In this document: positions 15,921-24,053 of the stretch, piece after piece | Numbering within the stretch: the first letter of the stretch is position 1 | How the letters are laid out: every line of letters starts with the position of its first letter | From: Prevotella sp. khp7 | GTDB taxonomy: Bacteria; Bacteroidota; Bacteroidia; Bacteroidales; Bacteroidaceae | Direction of reading: 5' to 3' | Assembly: GCF_900109055.1 (NCBI RefSeq) | Contig: NZ_FOIV01000001.1 | Location: 1-64,000 of the forward strand | Length of the DNA stretch: 64,000 nucleotides | The notes under the pieces: generated by a model | Told to the model about the DNA's origin: nothing | The model's input: only the letters and a program-made list of their open reading frames with translations | The model's database searches: none | Program-made: the position numbers and the translations under genes

Positions 15921-16529
15921 CTATTCAATCGCCTTTCTCAGCTTGCCGAAATGGCTCAGCAGGGCCTTGTAGTCGATTTCGTTGTGTATGTTGAATCTGT
16001 TCCACAAGTCGCCACAGATGACGATACCACCGAATCCCAGATCCTTAACAGCCTTGATGGTGTCGAGGTTCATACCTCCCAGCGCATACACCTTTTTATC
16101 TATAAGCCCCTCTTTGGTGGCTTGTCTCAGCTCGTCCATCGTAAACGAAGCCTTCTCGTCGGCATTGGTCTGACTGTCGAAGATGGAGTGCAGGAAGACG
16201 TAGTTGGCGTTTTTCTTTGCTTCTTTCAGCTCGTCAATCTGGTGGCAGGTGCGCGACATGTTTCCTTTGTATCCCGTAGGTGGTTCGGTACGGGCGTCGT
16301 CTATATGAATGCCCTTCAGGCGGTATTCCTCTTTTAAGTAGAAGTGGCCATGCACTGTGATTCTGTTGCGATAACTGTCGCCCAGCAGTGTAAGCAGTCG
16401 TTCCGAGTATAGCGGCGATGCTCCTGGCTTATAGAGATGCAGGCTTTCTAACCCTTCGTCGAAAAGGTCGGCCAAGATCTTGTCTTCTTCCACGAAGAAG
16501 GTGGGTTTTGTCATTACAATAAGCTTCAT
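15921..16529 (-). CDS. Thiamine phosphate synthase-like protein (ThiE/TenI fold)
   Basis: A 202-residue TIM-barrel protein of the ThiE/TenI family. Recognisable elements are the N-terminal strand (MKLIVMTKPTFF), HIDDARTE, HSIFDS and ALGGMNLDTIKAVKDLGFGGI, the last being the C-terminal phosphate-binding glycine motif. Several residues of true ThiE (for instance the Gln-x-Asp loop) are not obvious, so a TenI-like regulatory or cofactor-recycling role is possible. A minus-strand TAAGTTTG box (16564-16557) lies upstream of the ATG. No other thiamine gene is nearby. Confidence 0.75.
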   Translation of the reverse strand: MKLIVMTKPTFFVEEDKILADLFDEGLESLHLYKPGASPLYSERLLTLLGDSYRNRITVHGHFYLKEEYRLKGIHIDDARTEPPTGYKGNMSRTCHQIDELKEAKKNANYVFLHSIFDSQTNADEKASFTMDELRQATKEGLIDKKVYALGGMNLDTIKAVKDLGFGGIVICGDLWNRFNIHNEIDYKALLSHFGKLRKAIE

Positions 16530-16745
16530 TTCGGCATTTATTCTCTTTCTGACGTGCAAACTTACACATTTTTTTCGATATTCGACCTACTTTCATCAAA
16601 AAAATGGCATACTAGGTGCATTTTTCAGAAAAATATCGTAATTTTGCATCTCGAAACGACCCAATTACACAACAAAAGGATGAAAGTAAGCAGGGTGCTA
16701 TGTGAATCGATAATGTAAATCATAACTCAAAAATAAAAAGAAAAA

Positions 16746-17636
16746 ATGAAAGCATTTGTATTTCCCGGACAGGGAGCACAGTTCGTAGGAATGGGTAAGG
16801 ATCTGTATGATAACAATCCCCTTGCCAAGGAACTTTTCGAGAAAGCCAACGACATTCTTGGATATCGCATTACCGATATCATGTTCGCAGGTACTGATGA
16901 TGAGCTGAAGCAGACTAAGGTTACTCAGCCTGCAGTTTTCCTTCACAGCGTTATCTCAGCCCTTTGCATGGGTGATGCCTTTGATCCCAAGATGACTGCC
17001 GGTCACTCTCTTGGCGAGTTCTCTGCTCTGACTGCTGCTGGTGCCCTCTCTTTCGAGGATGGTCTTAAGCTTGTATATGCTCGTGCTATGGCTATGCAGA
17101 AGGCGTGTGAGGCTCAGCCCTCAACGATGGCTGCCATTATCGCCCTGCCTGATGAGAAGGTAGAGGAGGTTTGTGCCGAGGTTAGCAAGATGGGTAAGGG
17201 TGTTGTCGTTCCCGCAAACTATAACTGCCCTGGACAGCTGGTTATCTCTGGTAATGTTGATGCCATCAATGAGGCTTGTGAGCTGCTTAAGGCCGCTGGT
17301 GCTAAGCGTGCCCTCGTGCTTAAGGTCGGTGGTGCTTTCCATTCTCCTCTGATGCAGCCTGCTAAGGATGAGCTTCAGGCTGCCATCGAAGCTACCGAGA
17401 TTAAGACTCCAAAGTGCCCTGTTTATCAGAATGTAGATGCTAAGCCTCATACTGATCCCGCTGAAATCAAGGCAAATCTTATTGCTCAGCTCACTTCTTC
17501 TGTACGCTGGACTCAGAGTGTTCAGAATATGATTGCCGATGGTGCTGACGACTTTACTGAATGTGGTCCTGGTAAGGCTCTTCAAGGTATGATCGTTAAG
17601 ATTAACAAGGAAGTGGCTGCCCATGGCATCGAATAA
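16746..17636 (+). CDS. fabD: Malonyl-CoA:ACP transacylase
   Basis: Transfers malonyl from CoA to acyl-carrier protein for type II fatty-acid synthesis. The 296-residue protein begins with FPGQGAQFVGMG, has the nucleophile motif GHSLGEFSAL with Ser88 and the catalytic His in GGAFHSPLM near residue 197. Cytoplasmic. A TAATTTTG box at 16639-16646 implies a leader of about 95 bases, which contains a 12-codon upstream frame (16680-16718). The 3' end overlaps the amylase gene by 14 bases, so the two are translationally coupled. Confidence 0.97.
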   Translation: MKAFVFPGQGAQFVGMGKDLYDNNPLAKELFEKANDILGYRITDIMFAGTDDELKQTKVTQPAVFLHSVISALCMGDAFDPKMTAGHSLGEFSALTAAGALSFEDGLKLVYARAMAMQKACEAQPSTMAAIIALPDEKVEEVCAEVSKMGKGVVVPANYNCPGQLVISGNVDAINEACELLKAAGAKRALVLKVGGAFHSPLMQPAKDELQAAIEATEIKTPKCPVYQNVDAKPHTDPAEIKANLIAQLTSSVRWTQSVQNMIADGADDFTECGPGKALQGMIVKINKEVAAHGIE

Positions 17637-19281
17637 GATAATTATCTATCAGGTTTTTACGCGACTTTACGGAAATAGGAACATCACTCGGAAAGAGAAT
17701 GGTACATTAACCGAGAACGGTTGCGGAAAACTGAACGACTTCACGCCCAGTGCCCTGAAAAAAATCAGGGAAATGGGCGTGAGCCATATTTGGTATACAG
17801 GTGTCATTCGACATGCCACCCAAACCGACTATTCCTCTTTTGACATTCCACGCCAGCACCCTGCCGTTGTGAAGGGTAAGGCGGGGTCTCCCTATGCGAT
17901 TACCGACTATTACGATATCGACCCTGATCTGGCTGTCGACGTTGACAAACGTATGCGGGAGTTCGAACAGTTGGTTGAGCGCACTCATAAGGCTGGCATG
18001 AAGGTGATAATCGATTTTGTGCCTAATCATGTTGCACGTCAATATCATTCAATCTGTAAGCCTGAAGGAGTGAGGGATCTTGGCGAGGACGATGACCCTC
18101 AGCAGGGCTTTTCGCCTCAGAACAATTTCTATTATTGTCCGGGACAGCGCTTTACACCATATTTTGATCTTTATCATGGTGAAAAGGAGCCCTATGATGA
18201 AGAGCCCGCCAAGGCTACGGGCAACGACTGTTTCCACAATGCCCCTGGCGTGAATGATTGGTATGAGACCGTGAAGCTGAACTATGGACTTGACTACTAC
18301 GCAGGTCGTGTCGGTCACTTTAAACCCATTCCTGATACATGGGACAAGATGACTGAGATTCTGCTTTTCTGGGCGTCAAAGGGTATCGACGGCTTCCGTT
18401 GTGATATGGCCGAGATGGTGCCTGCCGATTTTTGGCGGTGGGCAACTGATAAGGTGAAATTCCGCTATCCGGATATCGTCTTCATCGGCGAAGTCTATAA
18501 TCCTGGTGAATATCGCAACTATATAGGCGCAGGCTTCGATTATCTATATGACAAGGTGGGGATGTATGATACAGTCCGAGAGGTTATTTGTGGACAGCGG
18601 CCTGTTCAGGCTATAACATCTGCCTGGCAACAGACGGATGATATCCGTCAGCACATGCTTTATTTCCTGGAAAATCATGACGAACAGCGCATTGCCAGTG
18701 ATTTCTTTGCGGGCAGTGGACAGAAGGGTGTTCCCGGACTTGTGGTCTCTGCTCTGCTTCAGCAGAATCCGCTTATGATTTACGCTGGTCAGGAATATGG
18801 CGAACGAGCGATGGATAAAGAAGGCTTTAGCGGGTTGGATGGTCGTACTACGATATTCGATTATTGGAGTATCGATACTCTGGTGCGTGCCGCTGGTCGA
18901 AAACTTACCAAGGAAGAACGTGCCCTCAAGGACGTATATGATAAGGTGATGAACATTGCCGCTACAGAGAAAGCCGTAGCCGAAGGGGCTTCTTTTGATC
19001 TCATGTATGTCAATGGACAGTATCAGCGTCAGTATGCTTTCCTGAGAAAGGCTGCGGGCGAAGTGCTACTTGTGGTGGCTAATTTCGATGCTCTGCCTAC
19101 AACGATGGATGTCACCATACCAGCCCATGCTTTCGACTTCCTGAAACTGAAAGAAAAAAAGAGTGTCAGTATGACCGATTTGATTAGTGGCAGGGAACTT
19201 AAACGACAACTTTATCGAGACTGCTACATTTCTGTCGATCTTGAACCGCATGGTGTCATAGTCTTGAAATTCAAATCTTAA
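17623..19281 (+). CDS. GH13 alpha-amylase family glycosidase (cytoplasmic)
   Basis: A 552-residue alpha-glucan-active enzyme without signal peptide. The three GH13 catalytic residues are visible: nucleophile Asp261 in GFRCDMAEMV, acid Glu290 in FIGEVYNPG, and transition-state Asp353 in LENHDEQR; region I is VIIDFVPNHVAR. The start codon lies inside fabD with a 14-base overlap. The C-terminal ~90 residues form the usual beta domain. It probably hydrolyses maltodextrins delivered by the Sus-type locus or derived from glycogen; the subfamily is not clear. A link to fatty-acid synthesis is not expected, so the overlap is likely only an operon accident. Confidence 0.9.
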   Translation: MASNKIIIYQVFTRLYGNRNITRKENGTLTENGCGKLNDFTPSALKKIREMGVSHIWYTGVIRHATQTDYSSFDIPRQHPAVVKGKAGSPYAITDYYDIDPDLAVDVDKRMREFEQLVERTHKAGMKVIIDFVPNHVARQYHSICKPEGVRDLGEDDDPQQGFSPQNNFYYCPGQRFTPYFDLYHGEKEPYDEEPAKATGNDCFHNAPGVNDWYETVKLNYGLDYYAGRVGHFKPIPDTWDKMTEILLFWASKGIDGFRCDMAEMVPADFWRWATDKVKFRYPDIVFIGEVYNPGEYRNYIGAGFDYLYDKVGMYDTVREVICGQRPVQAITSAWQQTDDIRQHMLYFLENHDEQRIASDFFAGSGQKGVPGLVVSALLQQNPLMIYAGQEYGERAMDKEGFSGLDGRTTIFDYWSIDTLVRAAGRKLTKEERALKDVYDKVMNIAATEKAVAEGASFDLMYVNGQYQRQYAFLRKAAGEVLLVVANFDALPTTMDVTIPAHAFDFLKLKEKKSVSMTDLISGRELKRQLYRDCYISVDLEPHGVIVLKFKS

Positions 19282-19286
19282 AAACA

Positions 19287-19751
19287 ATGGCCGACTATAT
19301 CTTAAACGAACATCATAAAGAAGAGTTCCCACCCGCACACACGGCTGAGCACCTGCTGAACCAAACCATGATTCGTCTTTTTGGTTGCGAGCGCTCTTTC
19401 AATGCTCATATTGAGCGTAAGAAAAGTAAGATGAGTTTTCATCTTGATCACAAACCGACGCGTCAGGAAGAGAGGGAGATTGAACAGAAAATGAACGAAC
19501 TGATTGATGAGGATCTGCCTGTAACCTTCGAATTCGTTTCGATTGACGATTTACCCGAGGAAATCGACCCAGCTCGTTTGCCAGAAGATGTGTCTGACAC
19601 CATTCGTTTGGTACGTATCGGGAATTACGATGTATGTCCCTGTATTGGCAGACATGTACGCTCAACATCTCAGATAGGTCGTTTTGAAATGTTGGGTACA
19701 AACTGGGACGAACAGGAACGCTCTTTCCGCGTTCGGTTTAAGATTGTTTAA
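19287..19751 (+). CDS. AlaX-type alanyl-tRNA editing protein (SAD domain)
   Basis: A 154-residue stand-alone editing domain, related to the second additional domain of threonyl/alanyl-tRNA synthetase, that deacylates mischarged tRNA-Ala (Ser or Gly). Zinc ligands are plain: H18-T-A-E-H22 and C119-I-G-R-H123, the HxxxH/CxxxH pair of the family. It lies 5 bases after the GH13 gene and probably shares the fabD transcript. No synthetase domains are attached. Substrate tRNA is inferred from the family. Confidence 0.85.
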   Translation: MADYILNEHHKEEFPPAHTAEHLLNQTMIRLFGCERSFNAHIERKKSKMSFHLDHKPTRQEEREIEQKMNELIDEDLPVTFEFVSIDDLPEEIDPARLPEDVSDTIRLVRIGNYDVCPCIGRHVRSTSQIGRFEMLGTNWDEQERSFRVRFKIV

Positions 19752-19854
19752 AAGTCACATAAAAATACTGTTAATTTAGATAACTTTCTTCTGATTTATG
19801 GGCGTTTCTCGCAGAATTTGTGTAATTTTGCGCTCTAATTGATATAACTAGATT

Positions 19855-20328
19855 ATGGCAAAGTATAATATTATAGAAAAAAAGGAAAAGGTGGCTGCTT
19901 ACAGAGGCCTTGTAAGTCCAAGTATGATGGACGAGATGCAGGAGAAAATAATGAACATTATCGTGATGCAGAAGAAGTATCGTGACAAAGATTATTCAGC
20001 TAAGGAACTGGCTACGGATATCGGAACCAACACCCGTTATATTTCTGCTGTTGTCAATGTTCGTTTCCACATGAACTACACATCGTTCGTAAACAAGTAT
20101 CGTATTGACGAAGCTATGTCAATCCTTGTTGACAAACGCTATCAGAATCTTCGTATGGAGGAAGTGAGCGATATGGTGGGTTTTGCTAATCGCCAGTCGT
20201 TCTATGCTTCTTTTTTCCGTTTTATGGGTTGTACACCTCGCGAGTATCGCTTACAGCACCTTCGTCAGCATCCGTCAATGGTAAAGCCAAAGACCAAGAA
20301 AAAGAAGGTGACAAAGAAAGAATCATAA
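19855..20328 (+). CDS. AraC-family HTH protein without sensor domain
   Basis: A 157-residue protein made almost only of the paired AraC helix-turn-helix (YSAKELATDIGTNTRYISAV... and MEEVSDMVGFANRQSFYASFFRFMGCTPREYR), with a lysine-rich tail. There is no ligand-binding domain, so it may act constitutively or through a partner. A TAATTTTG box (19823-19830) is its promoter and a strong bidirectional terminator follows. Targets unknown. Confidence 0.88.
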   Translation: MAKYNIIEKKEKVAAYRGLVSPSMMDEMQEKIMNIIVMQKKYRDKDYSAKELATDIGTNTRYISAVVNVRFHMNYTSFVNKYRIDEAMSILVDKRYQNLRMEEVSDMVGFANRQSFYASFFRFMGCTPREYRLQHLRQHPSMVKPKTKKKKVTKKES

Positions 20329-20347
20329 TATTACATGTATATGTAAG

Positions 20348-20384
20348 AGAATCCCCATCCGGCAAAAAGACGGATGGGGATTCT
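20348..20384. terminator. Bidirectional terminator
   Basis: A 14-bp perfect stem, agaatccccatccg (20348-20361) with cggatggggattct (20371-20384), lies between the convergent AraC and nuclease/phosphatase-family genes. Confidence 0.92.
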
Positions 20385-20406
20385 TGTATTTATAATCCTT
20401 TGTTAT

Positions 20407-21480
20407 TTACTCGTTTTTTGAGGGTGTGGCTATCTTCATGAATATTGGGTAGTGGTCGGAATAGGTGAGATCTCTACGATAGTAGGTCAGTCCTTCGAGG
20501 GCTTTATCGTGGAAGATATAGTCGATACGCACCTTCTTATTACCACCGCGGAAAGTGTACATCCAGCCGTTACCACACTCTTTGAAACCGTCGATTTTAT
20601 CGCCCAGCATCGTGTTGTACACATAAGAGTAGGGAACATCGTTAAAGTCGCCGCATACGATGATGGGGACCTCGGCCTCTCTCATGTCCATGGCTAGTAC
20701 ATTTGCCTGACCTGCGCGAGCTATCATGCCGATGGTGTAGTTGCCATATATAGCTTTCAAGACAGCGTTGCTCTCTATCTCAATGCCTTGAGCCGCCAGC
20801 TTGGCTGCACCATGTAACGTACGGTTTAAACCTGTAGTCTCCAGATGGGCATTGTATACACGATAAATCTCATTATCCACCTTTATCTCAGCCCACATGG
20901 CACTGTTGTTGGTCATCTCAAAGTTCAGGTTCTTATGGTTCACGATAGGGTAGCGGCTGTATATTACCATGTCGCTCTCGCCAATAGCCATGTACGGGAA
21001 ATACTCTTTGTAGGAGTCGGAGTTCTTGCGATCACCGCTCTGGTCGTTGTATTCTTGCATACAGGCAATGTCTACCTTCTGTTTTTTCATCTCAGCCAGA
21101 ATGTCCTGTGCCATGAATCCGGAAGTCTCTCGCCCGAACATGGCTACATTGTACGTCGCAATCTTGATTCCCTTTTTAACTTCCGCATCTTCTGCTGATT
21201 TTCCAAACTGGTAGAGTGTGCCTATATAAGGAATACAGCATAGTATGGTAATCAGTGGAATCAGTGCCCAGTGCCAACGGCGCATAATACACCAATAGAT
21301 TAGCAATATCACATTGGCCACGATCAGTATCGGCAGAGCGTAGACTAACATTGCTCGGGCCGTATTGCCTGCAGGATTAACTTCACCGCCATATAAACCT
21401 GTGATCGTAAAGATCATCAGCATTACGGTGATAATGAGAATCGTGAACGAAAAGTACTTTTGTACGGCAAGTTTTCCCAT
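20407..21480 (-). CDS. Membrane-anchored endonuclease/exonuclease/phosphatase-family protein
   Basis: A 357-residue protein with three N-terminal membrane helices (about 10-30, 41-62, 68-88) and a C-terminal EEP domain: IKIATYNVAMFG near 108, ACMQEYND, VCGDFNDVPYSYVY and the closing IDYIFHD ... YSDHYPIFM motif. The Asn/Glu/Asp/His set needed for metal-dependent phosphodiester hydrolysis is intact. The domain probably faces the periplasm. Substrate (nucleic acid, inositol phosphate or phospholipid) unknown. It starts 37 bases behind the hybrid kinase gene, so it is probably in that operon. Confidence 0.88.
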   Translation of the reverse strand: MGKLAVQKYFSFTILIITVMLMIFTITGLYGGEVNPAGNTARAMLVYALPILIVANVILLIYWCIMRRWHWALIPLITILCCIPYIGTLYQFGKSAEDAEVKKGIKIATYNVAMFGRETSGFMAQDILAEMKKQKVDIACMQEYNDQSGDRKNSDSYKEYFPYMAIGESDMVIYSRYPIVNHKNLNFEMTNNSAMWAEIKVDNEIYRVYNAHLETTGLNRTLHGAAKLAAQGIEIESNAVLKAIYGNYTIGMIARAGQANVLAMDMREAEVPIIVCGDFNDVPYSYVYNTMLGDKIDGFKECGNGWMYTFRGGNKKVRIDYIFHDKALEGLTYYRRDLTYSDHYPIFMKIATPSKNE

Positions 21481-21516
21481 AATCAGAAAAATGTTGTAAA
21501 ATGTGTGTAATTCCTT

Positions 21517-22773
21517 TTATTCGTCGAGATACTTCTTTACTAACTCAATTAGGCTTTCAACCTTGAAGGGCTTGGGCATAAACTCGTCGCAGCCGGCATT
21601 TTTCGCATCACGGATATTTTCTTCAAATGCATAGGCACTCAGTGCAACAACGGGCACTGATGGGTTCACTTCTTTGATAATCCGTGTGGCGTCAAGGCCA
21701 TTCATCTCTGGCATTCGTATGTCCATCAGAATCAAATCGGGTTTCTCGTCCTCGTTGATAGTTACTGCCTCAATACCATTATGCGCACGCAACAGCCTGT
21801 AACGCTTCTGTAATACAATGCGAACCAACTCATAGTTGCTGTCTTCGTCTTCAGCCACCAGGATGGTCTTCTTTGTCAGGTCGTCTGGACGCCCGCTCAC
21901 TCTGATGGTGCGTACATTGGTTGACGTTGTTGTCCTGTTACGATCCACACCTCCGATAGCACCTTCAAACGGGAATTTGAACTTGAACGTAGCGCCTTCG
22001 CCCAATTTTGATTCTACGCTGATAGTACCACCCAGTTTTTCTACGATAATCTTACATAATGGCAGTCCCAGTCCGTAACCGTTGTTCGTTGTTTCTGCAT
22101 CGCGCGAAACATAGGTCTCGAAGATGTGCTCCAAGTCTTTTTGGTCGATACCCGTACCAGTGTCTTTTACATAGAATTCGATATCCTTAGCATCATCGAG
22201 TAATTGATAGCCGTAGGTGATGCTACCGCTTGAAGTATGCTTCAGCGAATTACTGATGAGATTGGAGAATACCTGTGTCAGACGATTAGGGTCGGTATGG
22301 AACGATACCGTCATTGAAGGTTTCTTGAATGAGAGCTTTACGGTGTCGGGGCAACGGAATCTGAATATATTCTTTATGCTGTCACCCAAATCGTTCAGGT
22401 CTGTTCTTGTCTTTTTCATCACAATTTCGCCAGACTCCACACGCGAGAGGTCGAGAATCTCATTGACGAGGCTCATCAATCTGTTGTTATTGCTCTCGAT
22501 GATTTCGAAGAATTTCATTCTATCTTCTTGTGAGTCGGTTTCTGCAATCACACGTGAGAAACCTTCTATGGCGTTAAGTGGTGTACGGATCTCATGACTC
22601 ATATTGGCGAGGAAAAGCGACTTCATCTTGCTGGCTTTCTCAGCCTTCTGCGCTTTTTCCTCGTATTCCTTCAGTTTATGATTGGCTACTGCCAATTGTT
22701 CTTGTGCCAGCATTAGGCGTCTGTTAGCATCTGCGAATTTCTGAAGTAATATTTCCTTTTCGTCTTTATCCAT
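21517..22773 (-). CDS. Soluble hybrid histidine kinase with receiver domain
   Basis: 418 residues: an N-terminal coiled coil (~1-50), HisKA with the phospho-acceptor His60 in MSHEIRTPLNAIEG, an HATPase with NSLKH (N box), DTGTGID (G1) and GYGLGLPLCK (G2), then a receiver domain with Asp351 in LILMDIRMPEMNG. It has no membrane segment and no sensor domain beyond the coiled coil, and no DNA-binding output, so it most likely relays phosphate in a cytosolic phosphorelay. The nearest partner is unknown. A consensus promoter lies directly upstream. Confidence 0.93.
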   Translation of the reverse strand: MDKDEKEILLQKFADANRRLMLAQEQLAVANHKLKEYEEKAQKAEKASKMKSLFLANMSHEIRTPLNAIEGFSRVIAETDSQEDRMKFFEIIESNNNRLMSLVNEILDLSRVESGEIVMKKTRTDLNDLGDSIKNIFRFRCPDTVKLSFKKPSMTVSFHTDPNRLTQVFSNLISNSLKHTSSGSITYGYQLLDDAKDIEFYVKDTGTGIDQKDLEHIFETYVSRDAETTNNGYGLGLPLCKIIVEKLGGTISVESKLGEGATFKFKFPFEGAIGGVDRNRTTTSTNVRTIRVSGRPDDLTKKTILVAEDEDSNYELVRIVLQKRYRLLRAHNGIEAVTINEDEKPDLILMDIRMPEMNGLDATRIIKEVNPSVPVVALSAYAFEENIRDAKNAGCDEFMPKPFKVESLIELVKKYLDE

Positions 22774-22799
22774 TGGCCGTATTAGTATCTAACTTGCTG

Positions 22800-22830
22800 C
22801 AAAGATAATGCATTTTTTTTATATTCCAAA
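22800..22830 (-). promoter_or_regulatory. Promoter of the hybrid histidine kinase
   Basis: Read on the minus strand: TTTG (22830-22827), 19 bases, TATCTTTG (22807-22800). It is a near-perfect Bacteroidota promoter 26 bases before the ATG, so the kinase and nuclease-family genes have their own start although they follow the glycosyltransferase gene. Confidence 0.8.
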
Positions 22831-22847
22831 ATTCTTTTAAACTTTTT

Positions 22848-24032
22848 TCAACTTCTTTTCGCTTTTTCCCATGTTCCACTCTTTCCATGTGTTCTCAGAT
22901 AGGCCATTCCGCGAAAAACGTTGATGTTCATAAAGACAAAATAGTAGATGATACGAGGTAGTTTATTTTCCTTTCCATAATAATCTAATATCCAGCCAAT
23001 TATAGATGTGGTATAGAATATAAACTGCAAGCAAAGCGCGATAGTGTAGAATGTACACGGTTCCATAGCTACAAGAGCAATGTTTACAAGTAGTAGAATG
23101 ACGAGTGCCACAGGGGTCACACTCCAGCGCAAAACACGATGACTGACGTACTGAAATGTTACCAATGGCTGACGCAGCGGATTCAGCATTCTGCGCAACC
23201 ACCAGATACTCTGAAGCCCTCCCGCGGCTATTCTGCGTTTGCGCTTCGACTCCTCAAAAATATTGGCCGAACCATACTCTTGAGCATAGGCATCAGGGGT
23301 ATATGCTATGCGATGCCCTTCGTCGACGACATACATCGACATCATAAAATCATCGAGTAATGCCTCGTCGGGCACTTCGCGAATCAGGGTCGGATCGATG
23401 GCGTATAATTCGCCAGCAGCCCCCATCGCCGAGTAGAGCTCACTATCCCAGCGTTTCAGTGTACTCTCATAACGCCAATACAGGCTTTCTCCTTCGGCAG
23501 CAGCTTCGCCCGCTTTTCTTGCGGTAACGCGTTTTTCGCCTGCCACACAACCAACAGTAGGATCCTTGAATTGGCGGGCAATCTCGCGCAGGGCTCCTGA
23601 ATTAATCATCGTATTAGCGTCTGTGAAAGTGACATAGCGGGTCTGCAGTTCCCTCAGTCCGTGTTTTAATGCAGCTGTTTTGCCTCGACGCTCAGGACTG
23701 AATACGATGTCCACCTCAGGATAGGCCTTTAATAATTCGTTTGTACGGTCGTTGCTGCCATCTGTCACCCACATGATTCTGAATTTGTCTTTCGGATAGT
23801 CTATCTCTAAGGTGTTTTTCATTTTTTCTTCCACCACATCCTCCTCGTTGTAGGCACAAATCATAAGTGTCATTGTGGGAAGTTCTTCATCACTTGGCAT
23901 TGCGGCCTTCAGGGGAGTTCCCCTGAAGAGCCGTTTCAGCCTAATGATAATATATAATAGTATTCCATATCCTATATAGGTGTAGAATACAATGAGCAGC
24001 ATGGCCCAGAATAGGATTTTAAGTGTTAGCAT
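22848..24032 (-). CDS. Membrane glycosyltransferase, family 2
   Basis: A 394-residue processive-type glycosyltransferase. An N-terminal helix (~5-27) precedes the GT-A domain with CAYNEEDVVEEK, the metal/sugar motifs TDGSND and TFTDANT, LLDDFMMSM, and the RKRRIAAGGLQSIWW segment equivalent to the QxxRW motif; two or three helices follow at the C-terminus. The organisation matches synthases of extracellular beta-glycans (poly-N-acetylglucosamine or hyaluronan-type), though the polymer is not known. It starts 21 bases behind RNase G and is likely co-transcribed with it. Confidence 0.88.
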   Translation of the reverse strand: MLTLKILFWAMLLIVFYTYIGYGILLYIIIRLKRLFRGTPLKAAMPSDEELPTMTLMICAYNEEDVVEEKMKNTLEIDYPKDKFRIMWVTDGSNDRTNELLKAYPEVDIVFSPERRGKTAALKHGLRELQTRYVTFTDANTMINSGALREIARQFKDPTVGCVAGEKRVTARKAGEAAAEGESLYWRYESTLKRWDSELYSAMGAAGELYAIDPTLIREVPDEALLDDFMMSMYVVDEGHRIAYTPDAYAQEYGSANIFEESKRKRRIAAGGLQSIWWLRRMLNPLRQPLVTFQYVSHRVLRWSVTPVALVILLLVNIALVAMEPCTFYTIALCLQFIFYTTSIIGWILDYYGKENKLPRIIYYFVFMNINVFRGMAYLRTHGKSGTWEKAKRS

Positions 24033-24053
24033 AGTGGCTTTTTTAGAGGATTC

